From NCBI GenBank assembly GCA_002007465.1, contig LNAC01000735.1, forward strand, positions 273,891 through 337,890: a stretch of DNA of 64,000 bases, in the 5' to 3' direction. Below, piece by piece: positions 10,475-20,603 of this stretch (the stretch's first letter is position 1; the number at the start of each line of letters is the position of its first letter). The notes beneath the pieces were generated by a model that was not told the DNA's origin, ran no database searches, and saw only the letters and a program-made list of their open reading frames with translations. A program made the position numbers and the translations under genes. Source of the DNA: Ailurus styani. Lineage: Eukaryota > Chordata > Mammalia > Carnivora > Ailuridae.

Positions 10475-11007
10475 GGCCGTATTTTTACAGAAATAGATTA
10501 TTTTGTAACTTTCCCCCACCCAGTGTATTGTAGATATTCCATTTTAGTGCAGTAGAAAACGCCTCAGAAACCATGAATATTAATCTGTGGAAACTGAATG
10601 TCCCAAAATACAGCTTTCCTGAACCATTTTAGAATCTAGATTTAATGAGAGAATTCTGAACTAAAAATCCCCTGAGTTCTTAGAAGCCTTCCCAGAGACT
10701 GACCTTAGGGCTGTAGAAACCCATCCAGTATCATGAGGGAGAAAGTTTGAAAAGATGGCAAGGAAATGCCTCGTATTTTTATCTCCACAATAGCCTCCAC
10801 TGAATAATTTTCTCTTTGGGGCTTCTGTTTCCTTGTGTAACATAAAATCTACAATAGTAAAAAGAAACAAAAGTAAGGTATGGATAAAAAATAGGTTAAT
10901 AACACTGTTTTTAAAGCAATTACATCCAGGTCTGTATTGTAATATTTAATAGACCTCTGAAAGCAAAGCTGGATTTTAAGACCAGTCCCATTCATAGTCA
11001 GGGTTTT
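10475..11007. other. FERMT2 intron, no recognised element
   Basis: Unique-looking sequence; a minus-strand frame at 10661-10870 shows no protein character. Confidence 0.5.
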
Positions 11008-11022
11008 TCCTGGATAACTTCT

Positions 11023-11225
11023 TTTTTTTTTTATGTTATTTTATTTTATTTATTTATTTGACAGAAAGAGAGAGAGATCACAAGTAGGCAGAGGCAGGCG
11101 GCGGGGGGGGGGAAGCAGGCTCCTTGCCGAGCAGGGAGCCCGATATGGGCCTCGATCCCAGGACCCTGAGATCATGACCTGAGCCGAAGGCAGAGGCTTT
11201 AACCCACTGAGCCACCCAGGCGCCC
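11023..11225 (-). mobile_element. Can-SINE, antisense
   Basis: TSD TCCTGGATAACTTCT at 11008-11022 and 11226-11240 (15 bp, perfect). It contains a G-rich insertion (GGCGGCGGGGGGGGGG). Confidence 0.94.
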
Positions 11226-11239
11226 TCCTGGATAACTTC

Positions 11240-11365
11240 TAAGGACTTTGCATCATAATCACCTGAGTCACTTAATAAAAATGCAGATTCTGGGCTAGAC
11301 CCCAGGTGTGCTGAATCAAAATCTCTGGGGATGAACCAAGACGCTGTATTTTTTTTTTTAAACAA
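11240..11365. mobile_element. MER5A-like (hAT-Charlie) relic between two SINEs
   Basis: CATCATAATCACCTGAGTCA and GCTGAATCAAAATCTCTGGG resemble the MER5A interior. The flanking SINEs at 11023 and 11373 sit at its edges. Confidence 0.65.
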
Positions 11366-11372
11366 TGGAAAT

Positions 11373-11569
11373 TTATTTTTTTTTAAGATTTTATTTATTT
11401 ATTTTGACAGAGAGAGTTCAGAAGTAGGCAGAGAGGCAGGCAGAGAGAAAGGAGGAAGCAGGCTCTCCGCCGAGCAGAGAGCCCGATATGGGCCTCGATC
11501 CCAGGACCCTGAGATCATGACCTGAGCCGAAGGCAGAGGGTTTAACCCACTGAGCCACCCAGGTGCCCC
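11373..11569 (-). mobile_element. Can-SINE, antisense
   Basis: T-rich start, AAGATTTTATTTATTTATTT and terminal GCCACCCAGGTGCCCC. TSDs not resolved because the left flank is itself T-rich. Confidence 0.9.
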
Positions 11570-12087
11570 TCTTCATGATTCTTAATGTTATTACTCTGAC
11601 ATTTGAGGTGACTGTCTGAGGGCCTCAACCTACTTAATTCTCCATGATTTGTGAACATGGAAGTTTCTATCACTCATTTTAGTACAACTGAAGATACAGC
11701 CGGAGACTATTCATTGCCAATTCGCTAAAATCTTAAAATATAGAGAAACGCTGACTGTTGGCCATAGATTAGTTCATTTAATGTTTCCCATGAATGGACT
11801 GCATTCAGTGAATGAATACTTCAGAAATTTAGAGTGCTGTTTAATGCTTTGAAAGGTAACTCATTAAGTGATTTAAAAGTTCTGCTTATCTTTATGTGAA
11901 ACCTCTGTAAGGTTTAGCATCAAACTCTAATAGATTATTAGTATTTGTTCTAAGTGGCTTAACTATATTTAAAATCATGACTAATTCTATATGCAAAGAT
12001 TTTTCTATCTACATATAGGAGTATTTATCACTACTCATTGTATATACACACATAAATATATGAGTATGTATAATCACATATAAATGT
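11570..12087. other. FERMT2 intron, no recognised element
   Basis: AT-rich; nothing supportable. Confidence 0.5.
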
Positions 12088-12099
12088 AATCTTACCATT

Positions 12100-12287
12100 T
12101 TTTTAAAAGATTTTATTTATTTGACAGAGAGAGAGAGATCACAAGTAGATAGGCAGGCAGAGAGAGAGGGGGAAGCAGGCTCTCCAGTGAGCAGAGAGCC
12201 CAGTGCAGGGCTCCATCCCAGGACCCTGAGATCATGACCTGAGCCAAAGGCAGAGGCTTAACCCACTGAGCCACCCAGGCGCCCCTC
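12100..12287 (-). mobile_element. Can-SINE, antisense
   Basis: TSD AATCTTACCATT (12088-12099) versus AATCTTATCATT (12288-12299), one mismatch. Confidence 0.92.
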
Positions 12288-12299
12288 AATCTTATCATT

Positions 12300-12890
12300 C
12301 TTATGTAACTGAGAATATAAACATCTTCCTCTGGTTATGTTTTCAGCATTGACTTGAGGTTGGGTGAGGGGGTGGAGAGAGGGGAGCTTTAGCCTAATAC
12401 TGAAAACTAATTTTCCTCTGCTGGGTAGTAGTAATATAAGGTAATCAATGTTAATTCATTTTTACAAAAGACCTTATGCATATTCTGTTAATTCATTCAG
12501 TATTCATTGCTTTCAGGACCTGTTCTAGACACAGGGAATACTACAGAGTGGCGGCGGTGGGGGGGACCAGTAAAAAAAAAATCTCTGCTTATGTGGAGCT
12601 TAGTGGAGGACATGTTAACTCTAAGTTCTAGGGCTTCCCAAACTAAGTTCAATTTTGTATGTCTAAAGACCTACATTTTTGGATAAATATTTGTTAGGAT
12701 ATTTAGGACACTGCTTTCAGATGCCATTTATTTTCCTATCATTCTAGTTCTTTCCTATCATTTCTAGTTCTTTCATCTTTTCAAGTTAGGTGATGAAAAG
12801 TATTCAGTATAGATCCAGGTAGTAATCTCATTTTAAAAGTTTACTGAAGTTAGAACAGTCATTTAAATAAAATATCATTTCTGTTTTCAG
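12300..12890. other. FERMT2 intron, no clear element
   Basis: Includes a purine-rich patch (GGCGGCGGTGGGGGGGACC near 12550) and a pyrimidine tract leading to the 12891 acceptor. Faint L2/MIR-like text at 12500-12600 is not strong enough to call. Confidence 0.4.
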
Positions 12891-13025
12891 TATCACATCA
12901 ATAAGCTGTCAATCATGACATCAGAGAATCATTTGAACAACAGTGACAAAGAAGTGGACGAAGTTGATGCTGCCCTTTCAGACCTGGAGATCACTTTGGA
13001 AGGGGGGAAAACATCAACAATTTTG
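12891..13025 (+). CDS. FERMT2: FERMT2 exon, residues 322-366 (F2 and ILK-binding linker)
   Basis: The exon is 45 codons in phase 0, with acceptor TTCTGTTTTCAG and donor TTG|GTAGGG. It encodes YHINKLSIMTSENHLNNSD followed by the acidic helix DEVDAALSDLEITLEGG. By numbering, Leu353 and Leu357 fall in SDLEITLE. These are the residues I recall as the contact with the ILK pseudokinase, in the linker between F2 and the PH domain. The preceding intron is 3.7 kb and is the most SINE-rich of the visible introns. Confidence 0.96.
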
Positions 13026-13749
13026 GTAGGGTGAATCTAATTCCTACTAGTTTAGTTTGAATTGATGCTTATCTTTTTGTGGATTTAGGTTCTCATAAGT
13101 ATTGGGTGGATATGGAGAAATATATCATACTTTAGAGAATATAGGTGTTGACTTTTCAGAAACTTCTCAGGGAAAATTGTAAAATTAGTATTGTTCTAGT
13201 CTCCAGTGCTTCCAATACAATAAAGATAGATCTTGTGATACGTGCCCATTCTTTCAATAAGCACTGGGAAAACATTTCTGCAGAGTGAAAGGTCATTTCA
13301 AGTCACAGTAAAATCCATTTAGTGAGCTGCACATTTGAAATATTACAAAAAGAAGAGAAAAATAGATCTCAAGAAAAATTTTAAATACTAAGTTTGGTTT
13401 TAAAACTTAGGAATTAGTTATTACAGAAGAAACACTTACCTCAGGGCTGTTACGATTTTGCATAATTTCCATATGCAGATACAAACAGTTTTAGCTGAAT
13501 TAGAATCAATAGTATGTTCTTAAAGATTATATGAACTGCCATTTTGATCGCATCTTTTATTAACTTTTTATGCCATTTGAAAATTTAATTTATGACCATA
13601 TAATAGGTTTATACCTTTTAAAACTTTCATAATCTGTATTTTATGTAATTTTGCTTATTGAATAAGCTGATACTTAATATCAGATACTAAATGTTAGAGT
13701 TTCAAATTTCAAGAAAAATCAGGAAAAAATGATTTAATTCTTTCCCTAG
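13026..13749. other. FERMT2 intron, no recognised element
   Basis: AT-rich 724-base intron with no mobile element seen. Confidence 0.5.
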
Positions 13750-13799
13750 GGTGACATCACTTCTATTCCTGAACTTGCTGACTATATTAAAGTTTTTAA
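13750..13799 (+). CDS. FERMT2: FERMT2 exon, residues 367-382 (F2-PH junction)
   Basis: This short 50-nt exon has acceptor TTTCCCTAG and a full-consensus donor AA|GTAAGT. It reads GDITSIPELADYIKVF plus two bases of Lys383, which the next exon completes. It connects the ILK-binding linker to the PH domain. Because 50 is not a multiple of three, skipping would shift the frame. Confidence 0.96.
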
Positions 13800-15002
13800 G
13801 TAAGTACAAAAAGGGGAGGGATTCCAAATATTAATGAATGATAAACATCAATTTTATTCACATTATTGAAATTTATTGTAAGTTTAGCAAATGGCATCTG
13901 TAAAAGCATTTACCAGTTAGAGAAACACTAAATTATGAGAGAAAATAACCATCTTTACCAAATTAAAATTGCTGTATTCATGAACTTCTTTTTTTCTGAT
14001 AAACATTTTTCTTAAGAAAAACAAAGACTGTGTAGCCTAGATTGCATTGCATAGATTCTGAGACATACAGTGGCATTTCAGTATAAAGCATCCCCTCTGG
14101 GTGAAAGCGGGACATAATGAACTATTATTGCCAGTAGTTATTTCCTTTTTCAGAGCCCCAGATTCTATTGGCATTTTATTCATTTGTTCATGGAACATTT
14201 TATAATAAGGTTCCAGCGTATCTTATTAGACTTTTATGAATCTAAGCATAATCCAGTCGAGAAGTAGGCATTAAAGCAGAGGGGGCAAAGAGGAGAGGAG
14301 GTGATGTAGAGTATAAGATGTAAAGCTGTTATGAAATAAACCATATACTGTAGCTAAACCTAGAACAGCTCCCCATATGGATCGTTTCTGAGATAGGGGG
14401 ATGATTTCAGATGCAGTTCCTTACCCCCTTTCTCCTCCCATTACACACCTTTCCTTATCTGCTCTCCATTGTGACTGCTGTGTTTTCTTTGTGTTTGCTA
14501 TTGGGGTGGCAAGATGAAGCACCATTCAGATACACCCCTGAGAGAAATAAGGACTTTCCCGCACTTTAGTTATGCTAGGTGCACCTGCCTGTCCAAAGAG
14601 GTCCCAAAGGCAGTCCTGCACATGCCCAAGAACTTGCTGGTGATTATCGGACCTAGGAGCCTTCCCAGTGGTGACATTTACTTCACCTTTCTTTTCTTGT
14701 CCTTTCCATGTGACCTGCTAGTGATAGAGATGGCTGCCACTGGCAGAAATACTCGGATGCTGGCCGTCCTGTCTTTCTCCTCTGCCCATTCATTCTTTGT
14801 GAGATATTCCTGAGTAGATTGACCAAGAAGAGGCAAATCCAGTAACAGCAACATTGAATATAATATGGTGGCCCCAGGGAACTGAGTTCAACATATGTAC
14901 AACTTGGCCTTAGACTTTCAATGATGTGAAACTTTGCTGCTAATACTATTGATAAAGTTACTTCAAAAGTTGTTTTTTCTGTTAATTCTATTTGACACGT
15001 AG
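13800..15002. other. FERMT2 intron, no recognised element
   Basis: A 99-codon frame at 14514-14813 has no domain, splice context or compositional signal of coding and is taken as chance. Confidence 0.5.
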
Positions 15003-15127
15003 GCCAAAAAAGCTGACTCTAAAAGGTTACAAGCAATATTGGTGCACATTTAAAGATACATCTATTTCTTGCTATAAGAGCAAAGAAGAATCCAGTGGCA
15101 CACCAGCTCATCAGATGAACCTAAGAG
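15003..15127 (+). CDS. FERMT2: FERMT2 exon, residues 384-424 (PH domain, first part)
   Basis: The acceptor is ACACGTAG and the donor is GAG|GTAAGG. The first base completes Lys383, then PKKLTLKGYKQYWCTFKDTS, the first two strands of the PH fold, followed by SCYKSKEESSGTPAHQMNLR. Lys390, recalled as a phosphoinositide-binding residue of kindlin-2, lies in LTLKGY. The exon ends with one base of Gly425. The acceptor has a poor pyrimidine tract near the junction; the T-rich stretch sits about 20 bases further upstream. Confidence 0.97.
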
Positions 15128-15886
15128 GTAAGGGAAGCCTTGGAATGACCAATGTTGATGGAAAAATTTCTTTTGGCTAATAGTCAATAAACTTCACTTT
15201 GCTGGGCGGGAGGTAGTTTTTCAGCAGATTCATTACTATTTTATTGGTCTAGATTCTTCGCTTTTTTCTTGTATGTTTTTGTCACAATTTTGAATATTTA
15301 ATTTCACATGAATATTTTGTTGTAATCTCTTTGTGCAGTCCTCATTTGAAGTGATAACCACTTTTCTTCTTGTCAGGTAAATTTATGGTACCTCTTTTCT
15401 CATCTTCAACATTGGGACATTCAGGTTTTCTTCATTCTCCTCTGTGTTATATTTCTCTTCTCTCTTTTTCCTGGCTTCTCCCTTCCTCATCAGCATCCTA
15501 CTCCTCTTTCTGACTTTCCCTGATGACAAGCTGGTCCCTCTCATGTTCCCCAGCCTGTTTTATGGCTCAACAATGGGGTAGCAGGCACCTGTGGGGTTTG
15601 GCCAAGTTCTTCCTCTTCCCCAATAACTCTTCCCTGCACATTTTTTGTTCAACACTCACCTCTTGGCCGGGCCTCTGTGATAGCCCCAGGGTACCCCTCT
15701 GAGCCTCCTCCTAGCTGACAACCTGAATGTCATTGGTTTCCTCTTGTCTCTTCAAATCTAGAGCTGTCACTAGGGGCTGGTATTTGAGGCACATGTTAAT
15801 GGACACATTTCCACTCCCTTGTGGCAAGCTTGCTTCCTGTGGCTGGGCTGATCCTGGCTAGGGGCTCAGAGCTACTGGCTTTGGTC
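15128..15886. other. FERMT2 intron, CT-rich, no recognised element
   Basis: Moderately GC-richer than the neighbouring introns (15500-15850). I could not assign it to a repeat family. Confidence 0.4.
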
Positions 15887-16650
15887 TTTTTTTTTTTTTT
15901 TTTAACCCCCCATTTCATTTGCCATTTGGGTGACTTGTTTGGTTCTTCACACTGCTCCACCTCCTTTATCTGGTTGATGCAGTGGTTGAGGTGGAGGGAG
16001 AATTTCCTGTCCAGGTTGGTCTGGTTCTTCTGCAGCTAAAGGACATCTTGCTGCTTCCTGCCACAGTTTTTCTACAGGGTCTTGCAGGTTGTTGATGAGT
16101 CCTTCACTTGTGGGCATATTCACTAAAAGCACCTGGCTCACTTGCAGTGAGAACTGCACTCTCTATACCCTTGGCACCAGCATGCTTGATAGAGGATGCA
16201 GTAGATTGGCATCTCACCGTTCCACACACTCTACAGCAAAGGCCAGAAAACTAAAGTACGTTTTCTGGACTGATTTCCAGTGAGATTTTGATTCTTATCA
16301 GATGCATTCATGTTGAGACTTGAATTCCTAATTAAGTTAAGGGGCTGGAGAGACAGAATTGAGAAAGGAGCAAGGCGCTTCGGGCTACGGAGCTGCAGGA
16401 GCAGCCTCTGGGTTTCCCAGCGTCTTGGTGGTAGTGAATGTTGCACTTCCTTTGGCTGGCCAGTCATGAGGGTGGTGTTCAGGGAGTTAACTCCTATCGG
16501 CCCAGCCTGTTTCTCCTTTGGGTTACATTTTGCATGTACATTTATGATTATATATAAAGCAATGTGTCTAACTAAAAATATCCCTCTTTCAACAAAAGTA
16601 CCCAAGAATGGGGCCCCTGACTCATTCACAAAAATGATCCCCAAAATAAT
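15887..16650 (-). pseudogene. Unidentified minus-strand relic with terminal A tract, possible processed pseudogene
   Basis: On the minus strand the block runs from about 16650 to a 17-base A run at 15903-15887. Its composition is coding-like. One minus frame gives coiled-coil-like KNQTNLDRKFSLHLNHCINQ and IKEVEQCEE, interrupted by stops; another gives LINNLQDPVEKLWQEAA. Upstream, a GC-rich stretch around 16370-16420 could be a 5' UTR. No AATAAA precedes the A run and no TSD was found. I do not recognise the parent gene; an old transposon is equally possible. Confidence 0.25.
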
Positions 16651-16840
16651 TTATTGCTTAAAATACAGAGGTGCTTTCCTTGATCTATCTATAGTCTTAA
16701 TTTTCCTTCCTACTTAGTACATTAGGATATTTTTAGTATATTTCAACAAAATGTCCATATCTGTGTTCTGCCCAGTAGTCCTCTGAATTGTTGTTTTAAA
16801 AAATGGGAAATCCTTGTCCTGGGTAGAAGATTGATATGCC

Positions 16841-17038
16841 GGGTGCCTGGGTGGCTCAGTGGGTTAAAGCCTCTGCTTTCGGCTCAGGTCATGATCTCAG
16901 GGTCCTGGGATCGAGGCCTGCATCGGGCTCCCTGCTCAGCGGGGAGCCTGCTTCCCCCTCTCTCTCTCTGCCTGCCTCTCTGCCTCCTTGTGATCTCTCT
17001 CCCTCTGTGAAATAAATAAAATCTTTAAAAAAAAAAAA
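16841..17038 (+). mobile_element. Can-SINE, sense, young
   Basis: Complete element with an A-rich tail and perfect 13-bp TSD AGATTGATATGCC at 16828-16840 and 17039-17051. Confidence 0.95.
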
Positions 17039-17429
17039 AGATTGATATGCCCATGTGTTAGAACTCTGTAATTTTCCTAAAAGTTTTAATTAGGCTCACT
17101 GCCTTTCTTTCATAGGACCCATGGGTTTAATTTTTGGTGCCCTCTCATTATTTGTTAGAATCCATTGCAGTTTTGTTTTTGCTTCTCTTCCAAGTTGCCC
17201 AGGACCAGCCTAGGTTATCCACTCTTGATCTATAGACTAGATCTGTCTTCCGGGCCCTGTCTTCTCAGTCCCTATTACATCCTTAACCTTCTCCCTTTGT
17301 GTTTAAGAAGTCAAGTCCTGGTATGGAGAATGGCTTATGACATGCCGCTCTTCCAGGTCCTCCCAAAAGGGCACTTTTCCAGCACATCACACTAATAAAG
17401 ATACCACCAGTCTAAAAATCAAATGGCGT

Positions 17430-17560
17430 AGATTCTTCTCTGCTATTAAACAAGCCCTATGATTTTAGAAAAATAGCCTCTTTGGACCTCAGTAATTTCC
17501 TCTAAGAAATGAGAGTGTTGGACTAGATGTTCTCTATGGCCTTTGTACATCTAAAATGCA
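17430..17560 (+). mobile_element. MIR-type fragment, sense
   Basis: CTTTGGACCTCAGTAATTTC and GTTGGACTAGATGTTCTCTA resemble MIR-class core and tail sequence; diverged. Confidence 0.5.
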
Positions 17561-17589
17561 AAGTTGTAAAAAAAATTTTCAGTTCAGCA

Positions 17590-19195
17590 AATAGTGAATT
17601 CCTGTGCCATAAACTGTGCTAGATACTAAAGACATGAGCAAGAACGATGACAGTCCCACCCCTCCAGGGGCTTAGAGTATGTTGGGGGAAATAAAGAGTT
17701 ACAGTTTGGACAATAGTACTTGAAAAAAGTAAGTAACAGGTTTAAGGAACAGTAAAGGGGTAAGGGTACTTGCTGTTACATCTGTTCCGTGATGATGGAG
17801 AGAATTAGGATAGAGTTTGTGGGGGAAATAATGCCAGAGTTAGATCCAAGCTCTAACTCAAGGTCCATGGAGAGAAGATGAGTTGGTAAAGGTGTCCAGG
17901 CAGAGACTGGTGTGGAGAAAGCCTGGAGAAGAGCATAAGCAACCACAGGGGTTTTGTGCTGCTGGAATATAGATTTCAAGGAGGGGGGGGTGAATACTTT
18001 GTAGTGGCTGTTGAATCTGATTCCTACTAAGGTGAGTGATAATAGCAGAAGAAATCGGCAGGAATTAAGAGGATAAAAATGTTAAGGAGATTGTTCTTTA
18101 AATTGGCAGCAGTGAAGTGCCACTGAAAGATTATTAATGTGAAAATGACAGGATCTATCCTATTTACATTGGCTACAGTATAGAGGAGTAATTTAGAACA
18201 GAAACTGATTCAGATTAAGGTGATCAGTATGGTTGGGGAAGAGGGTGTCAATTCAGAGGGCTCTGAGGAAGCCCAGTCAACAGCCTGGGTGAGCCTTGGG
18301 AGAGGCTAATGGGGAAGGACCTACTTCTGGCTTGTGCAGTTGGGTGAATAGAGTTGAGAATGTAGAAGAGCTGAGTTTGGGGAGAAAGATAATGGGTTTA
18401 ATTTTGGGTTATTTTTAAATTCAGGTACCTACGGGATATCTGTCGAAGGTACCCTGTAGGCCATTGGGTCATGGAAAATCATTGCAGATACTGATGGTAG
18501 CAGTTTTAAGATTAATGGTAAATGCAGCCTTAGAACAGTTGTCTGTAATATGAAAAGACTAAGAATAGAACCCTGCAGGACACCCATGTTTGAGGTACAG
18601 GGCAGATGAGAGGAAGAGGAGCTTGCAAAGGAAACAGCACATGCTTATGAAGACTATGGAAATGAGGTGTGGTGGGATCCAAGGTAAAAGTTGTTTCCAA
18701 AAAGACAATAGTCAACACTATTGTCAATGCTACAGAAAAGTAAGATAAAGATTGTTAAGCCTCCATAGCATTTAGCCCCATTGGAGGTGGTTAGTGGCCT
18801 TGATGAAGAACAGAGGCAGCAGATATCAGTGGCCTTTTGAGTATGGGAGCCAAAGTACAGTCACTGAGAAGTAAATAGGAAACAAAGATAGCTTTTTGGT
18901 TAACTTAACTGTGGCAAAGAAGGAGGTAAGAGGGCTGTAACAGCAGAGAGAGGTATAAGGTGAAAGAGAAAGACACTTTGTGGTTTAAGATGGGAGAAAA
19001 GGAAGTTAAATGCTGATGGAAACATCACACTAGAAATAGGAAGAAAGAAATCTAGTATCCAGGAGAGGAAGATCTTTTTAATGGAGCAAGGCTCCTGGGA
19101 TGGCAGAAAACTCAGCCCTCTTGGATAGGAGAGCCTTAAGAGGAGAGATTCCTCTCCCACTGTGTGGAAGTTGAGGACAGCTAGCTTTATCAGTT
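17590..19195. mobile_element. Ancient mammalian interspersed repeat, class not assigned
   Basis: Phrases such as GGACACCCATGTTTGAGGTA, TTAGTGGCCTTGATGAAGAA and AATGGAGCAAGGCTCCTGGG resemble a long old repeat widespread in mammals (LINE or LTR type). It has no reading frame and the boundaries are approximate. Confidence 0.4.
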
Positions 19196-19199
19196 GTAG

Positions 19200-19640
19200 C
19201 AGGAAGATCTGTTACTCACTTCTGATGGCTTTTTTGGAAAAAAGAGATGAAGTTGTCCGCCGAAAGTGAGTGTGTAAAGTTAACTTATGAATTGAGTCAT
19301 ATCTGGGAAGAAATTATAGTTTTAAAGAAACCATTTTTGTGCAGGTGTTACCCTCTGAATCGAAGTATTTGTAAGTGTGAATATTTAAGTGTTCCAGCAC
19401 TCTGGAATTTTGGAAAGAGGCATGTGCCTAAGAGCATTCAGTGGATCATGAGAGCTTCTGTTTCTCCTCTCCCTCCCCCTGTGCCATTAGGCTTCTTCCT
19501 TCCATGGAGGATTAGAAGGTCCTTGAGAGAAGACTCCCATATAGGACTCCACCTCAAACTAGGAATCCCACACACACACAATGCCATTTCTTTTTTTTTT
19601 CTTTCTTTTTTTTTTTAAGGCATCATAAAAGTCATTTATT
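19200..19640. other. FERMT2 intron, no recognised element
   Basis: A 123-codon frame at 19247-19618 ends in a T-rich run and has no domain signal. A short CA run sits near 19571. Confidence 0.4.
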
Positions 19641-19645
19641 CTTGG

Positions 19646-19830
19646 GGCACCTGGCCGGTAGAGCATGTGACTCTTCTGGGGTAAAACAGTATCGGGGCAC
19701 CTGGGCAACTCAGTCGATTGAGCATCCGACTCTTGGTTTCAGCTTGGGTCATGATCTCAGGGTTGTGGTATCAGGCTCCTTCCCTCTCTCTCTCTCTTTC
19801 TCTCAAATCTTTAAAAAAACAAAACAAAAA
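19646..19830 (+). mobile_element. Two overlapping old Can-SINE heads, sense
   Basis: A head fragment (GGGGCACCTGGCCGGTAGAG) at 19646 is followed about 50 bases later by a second, fuller element from 19695 (GGGGCACCTGGGCAACTCAG) ending in a T/CT and A-rich tail. The first copy was probably truncated by the second insertion. Confidence 0.8.
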
Positions 19831-20139
19831 AACCTGCAATATCAAACTTGTGGGATGGTGTTTTGGGGTAATAACCTTTTTAATAGGACCCCTTTCTTTT
19901 CCTTTTTTTTTTTTTCCTTTTCCTTCTCTTTTCAGTCAAGTTTTATGAAGGCCACAAACTGTATTAGATGTGACTCTTTGCTCTGCCTCAAACAAAGTTA
20001 ATTGGGCAGAAAAATTTCTTCCCAATTAATAGATTACAAAACAGCAAAATTCAGCATGTTAAGATACCATAAAATGAGGTCTGCCTGTATTGGCTTGGGA
20101 TTTCTTAAATTTGACTGTTTTAATACTTTTTAATTATAG

Positions 20140-20246
20140 GATGTGAAGTTACCCCAGATGTAAACATTTCAGGGCAAAAATTTAATATTAAACTCCTGAT
20201 TCCCGTTGCAGAAGGCATGAATGAAATCTGGCTTCGTTGTGACAAT
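20140..20246 (+). CDS. FERMT2: FERMT2 exon, residues 426-460 (PH domain, middle)
   Basis: The acceptor TAATTATAG precedes 20140 and the donor is AAT|GTAAGT. Two bases complete Gly425, then [20 protein letters not shown] and [15 protein letters not shown], the middle strands of the PH fold. The exon ends in phase 0. The upstream intron is 5.0 kb, one of the longest visible, and carries two SINE insertion sites and an unidentified minus-strand relic. Confidence 0.97.
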
Positions 20247-20381
20247 GTAAGTTTTCCAATTAAAAATATAAACCTCAATTTTTCTTTGACTCCTTAGTGA
20301 GTAGACCAGTTATCCTTACATTTTATACTCAGAGGACTCATCATGTGATACATTTCATATTTCAGTATTTCTTTTCAACAG

Positions 20382-20603
20382 GAAAAACAGTATGCACACT
20401 GGATGGCAGCCTGCAGATTAGCCTCCAAAGGCAAGACCATGGCAGACAGTTCGTATAACTTAGAAGTTCAAAATATTCTTTCCTTTCTGAAGATGCAGCA
20501 TTTAAACCCAGATCCTCAGTTAATACCAGAGCAGATCACAACTGATATAAATCCTGAATGTTTGGTGTCCCCTCGCTATCTAAAAAAGTACAAGAACAAG
20601 CAG
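20382..20603 (+). CDS. FERMT2: FERMT2 exon, residues 461-534 (PH C-terminal helix, F2 resumes)
   Basis: The exon has 74 codons, phase 0 at both ends, with acceptor TTTTCAACAG and donor CAG|GTATTT. It starts [17 protein letters not shown], which contains the invariant PH helix tryptophan, and ends [12 protein letters not shown]. After residue 476 the chain returns to the F2 subdomain. The donor is weak at +4 to +6 and opens the 2.5-kb intron that leads to the alternative microexon, which fits regulated splicing at this junction. Confidence 0.97.

Noticed and set aside
11078..11365. Minus-strand frame with GAWVAQWVKASAFGSGHD-like peptide, repeated at many places in the window
   Set aside because: It is the antisense translation of the Can-SINE head. 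The same peptide appears wherever a SINE occurs and is not a protein family.
14514..14813. 99-codon frame in a FERMT2 intron, considered as an extra exon
   Set aside because: No matching acceptor and donor, no domain, and it would not join the kindlin frame sensibly.
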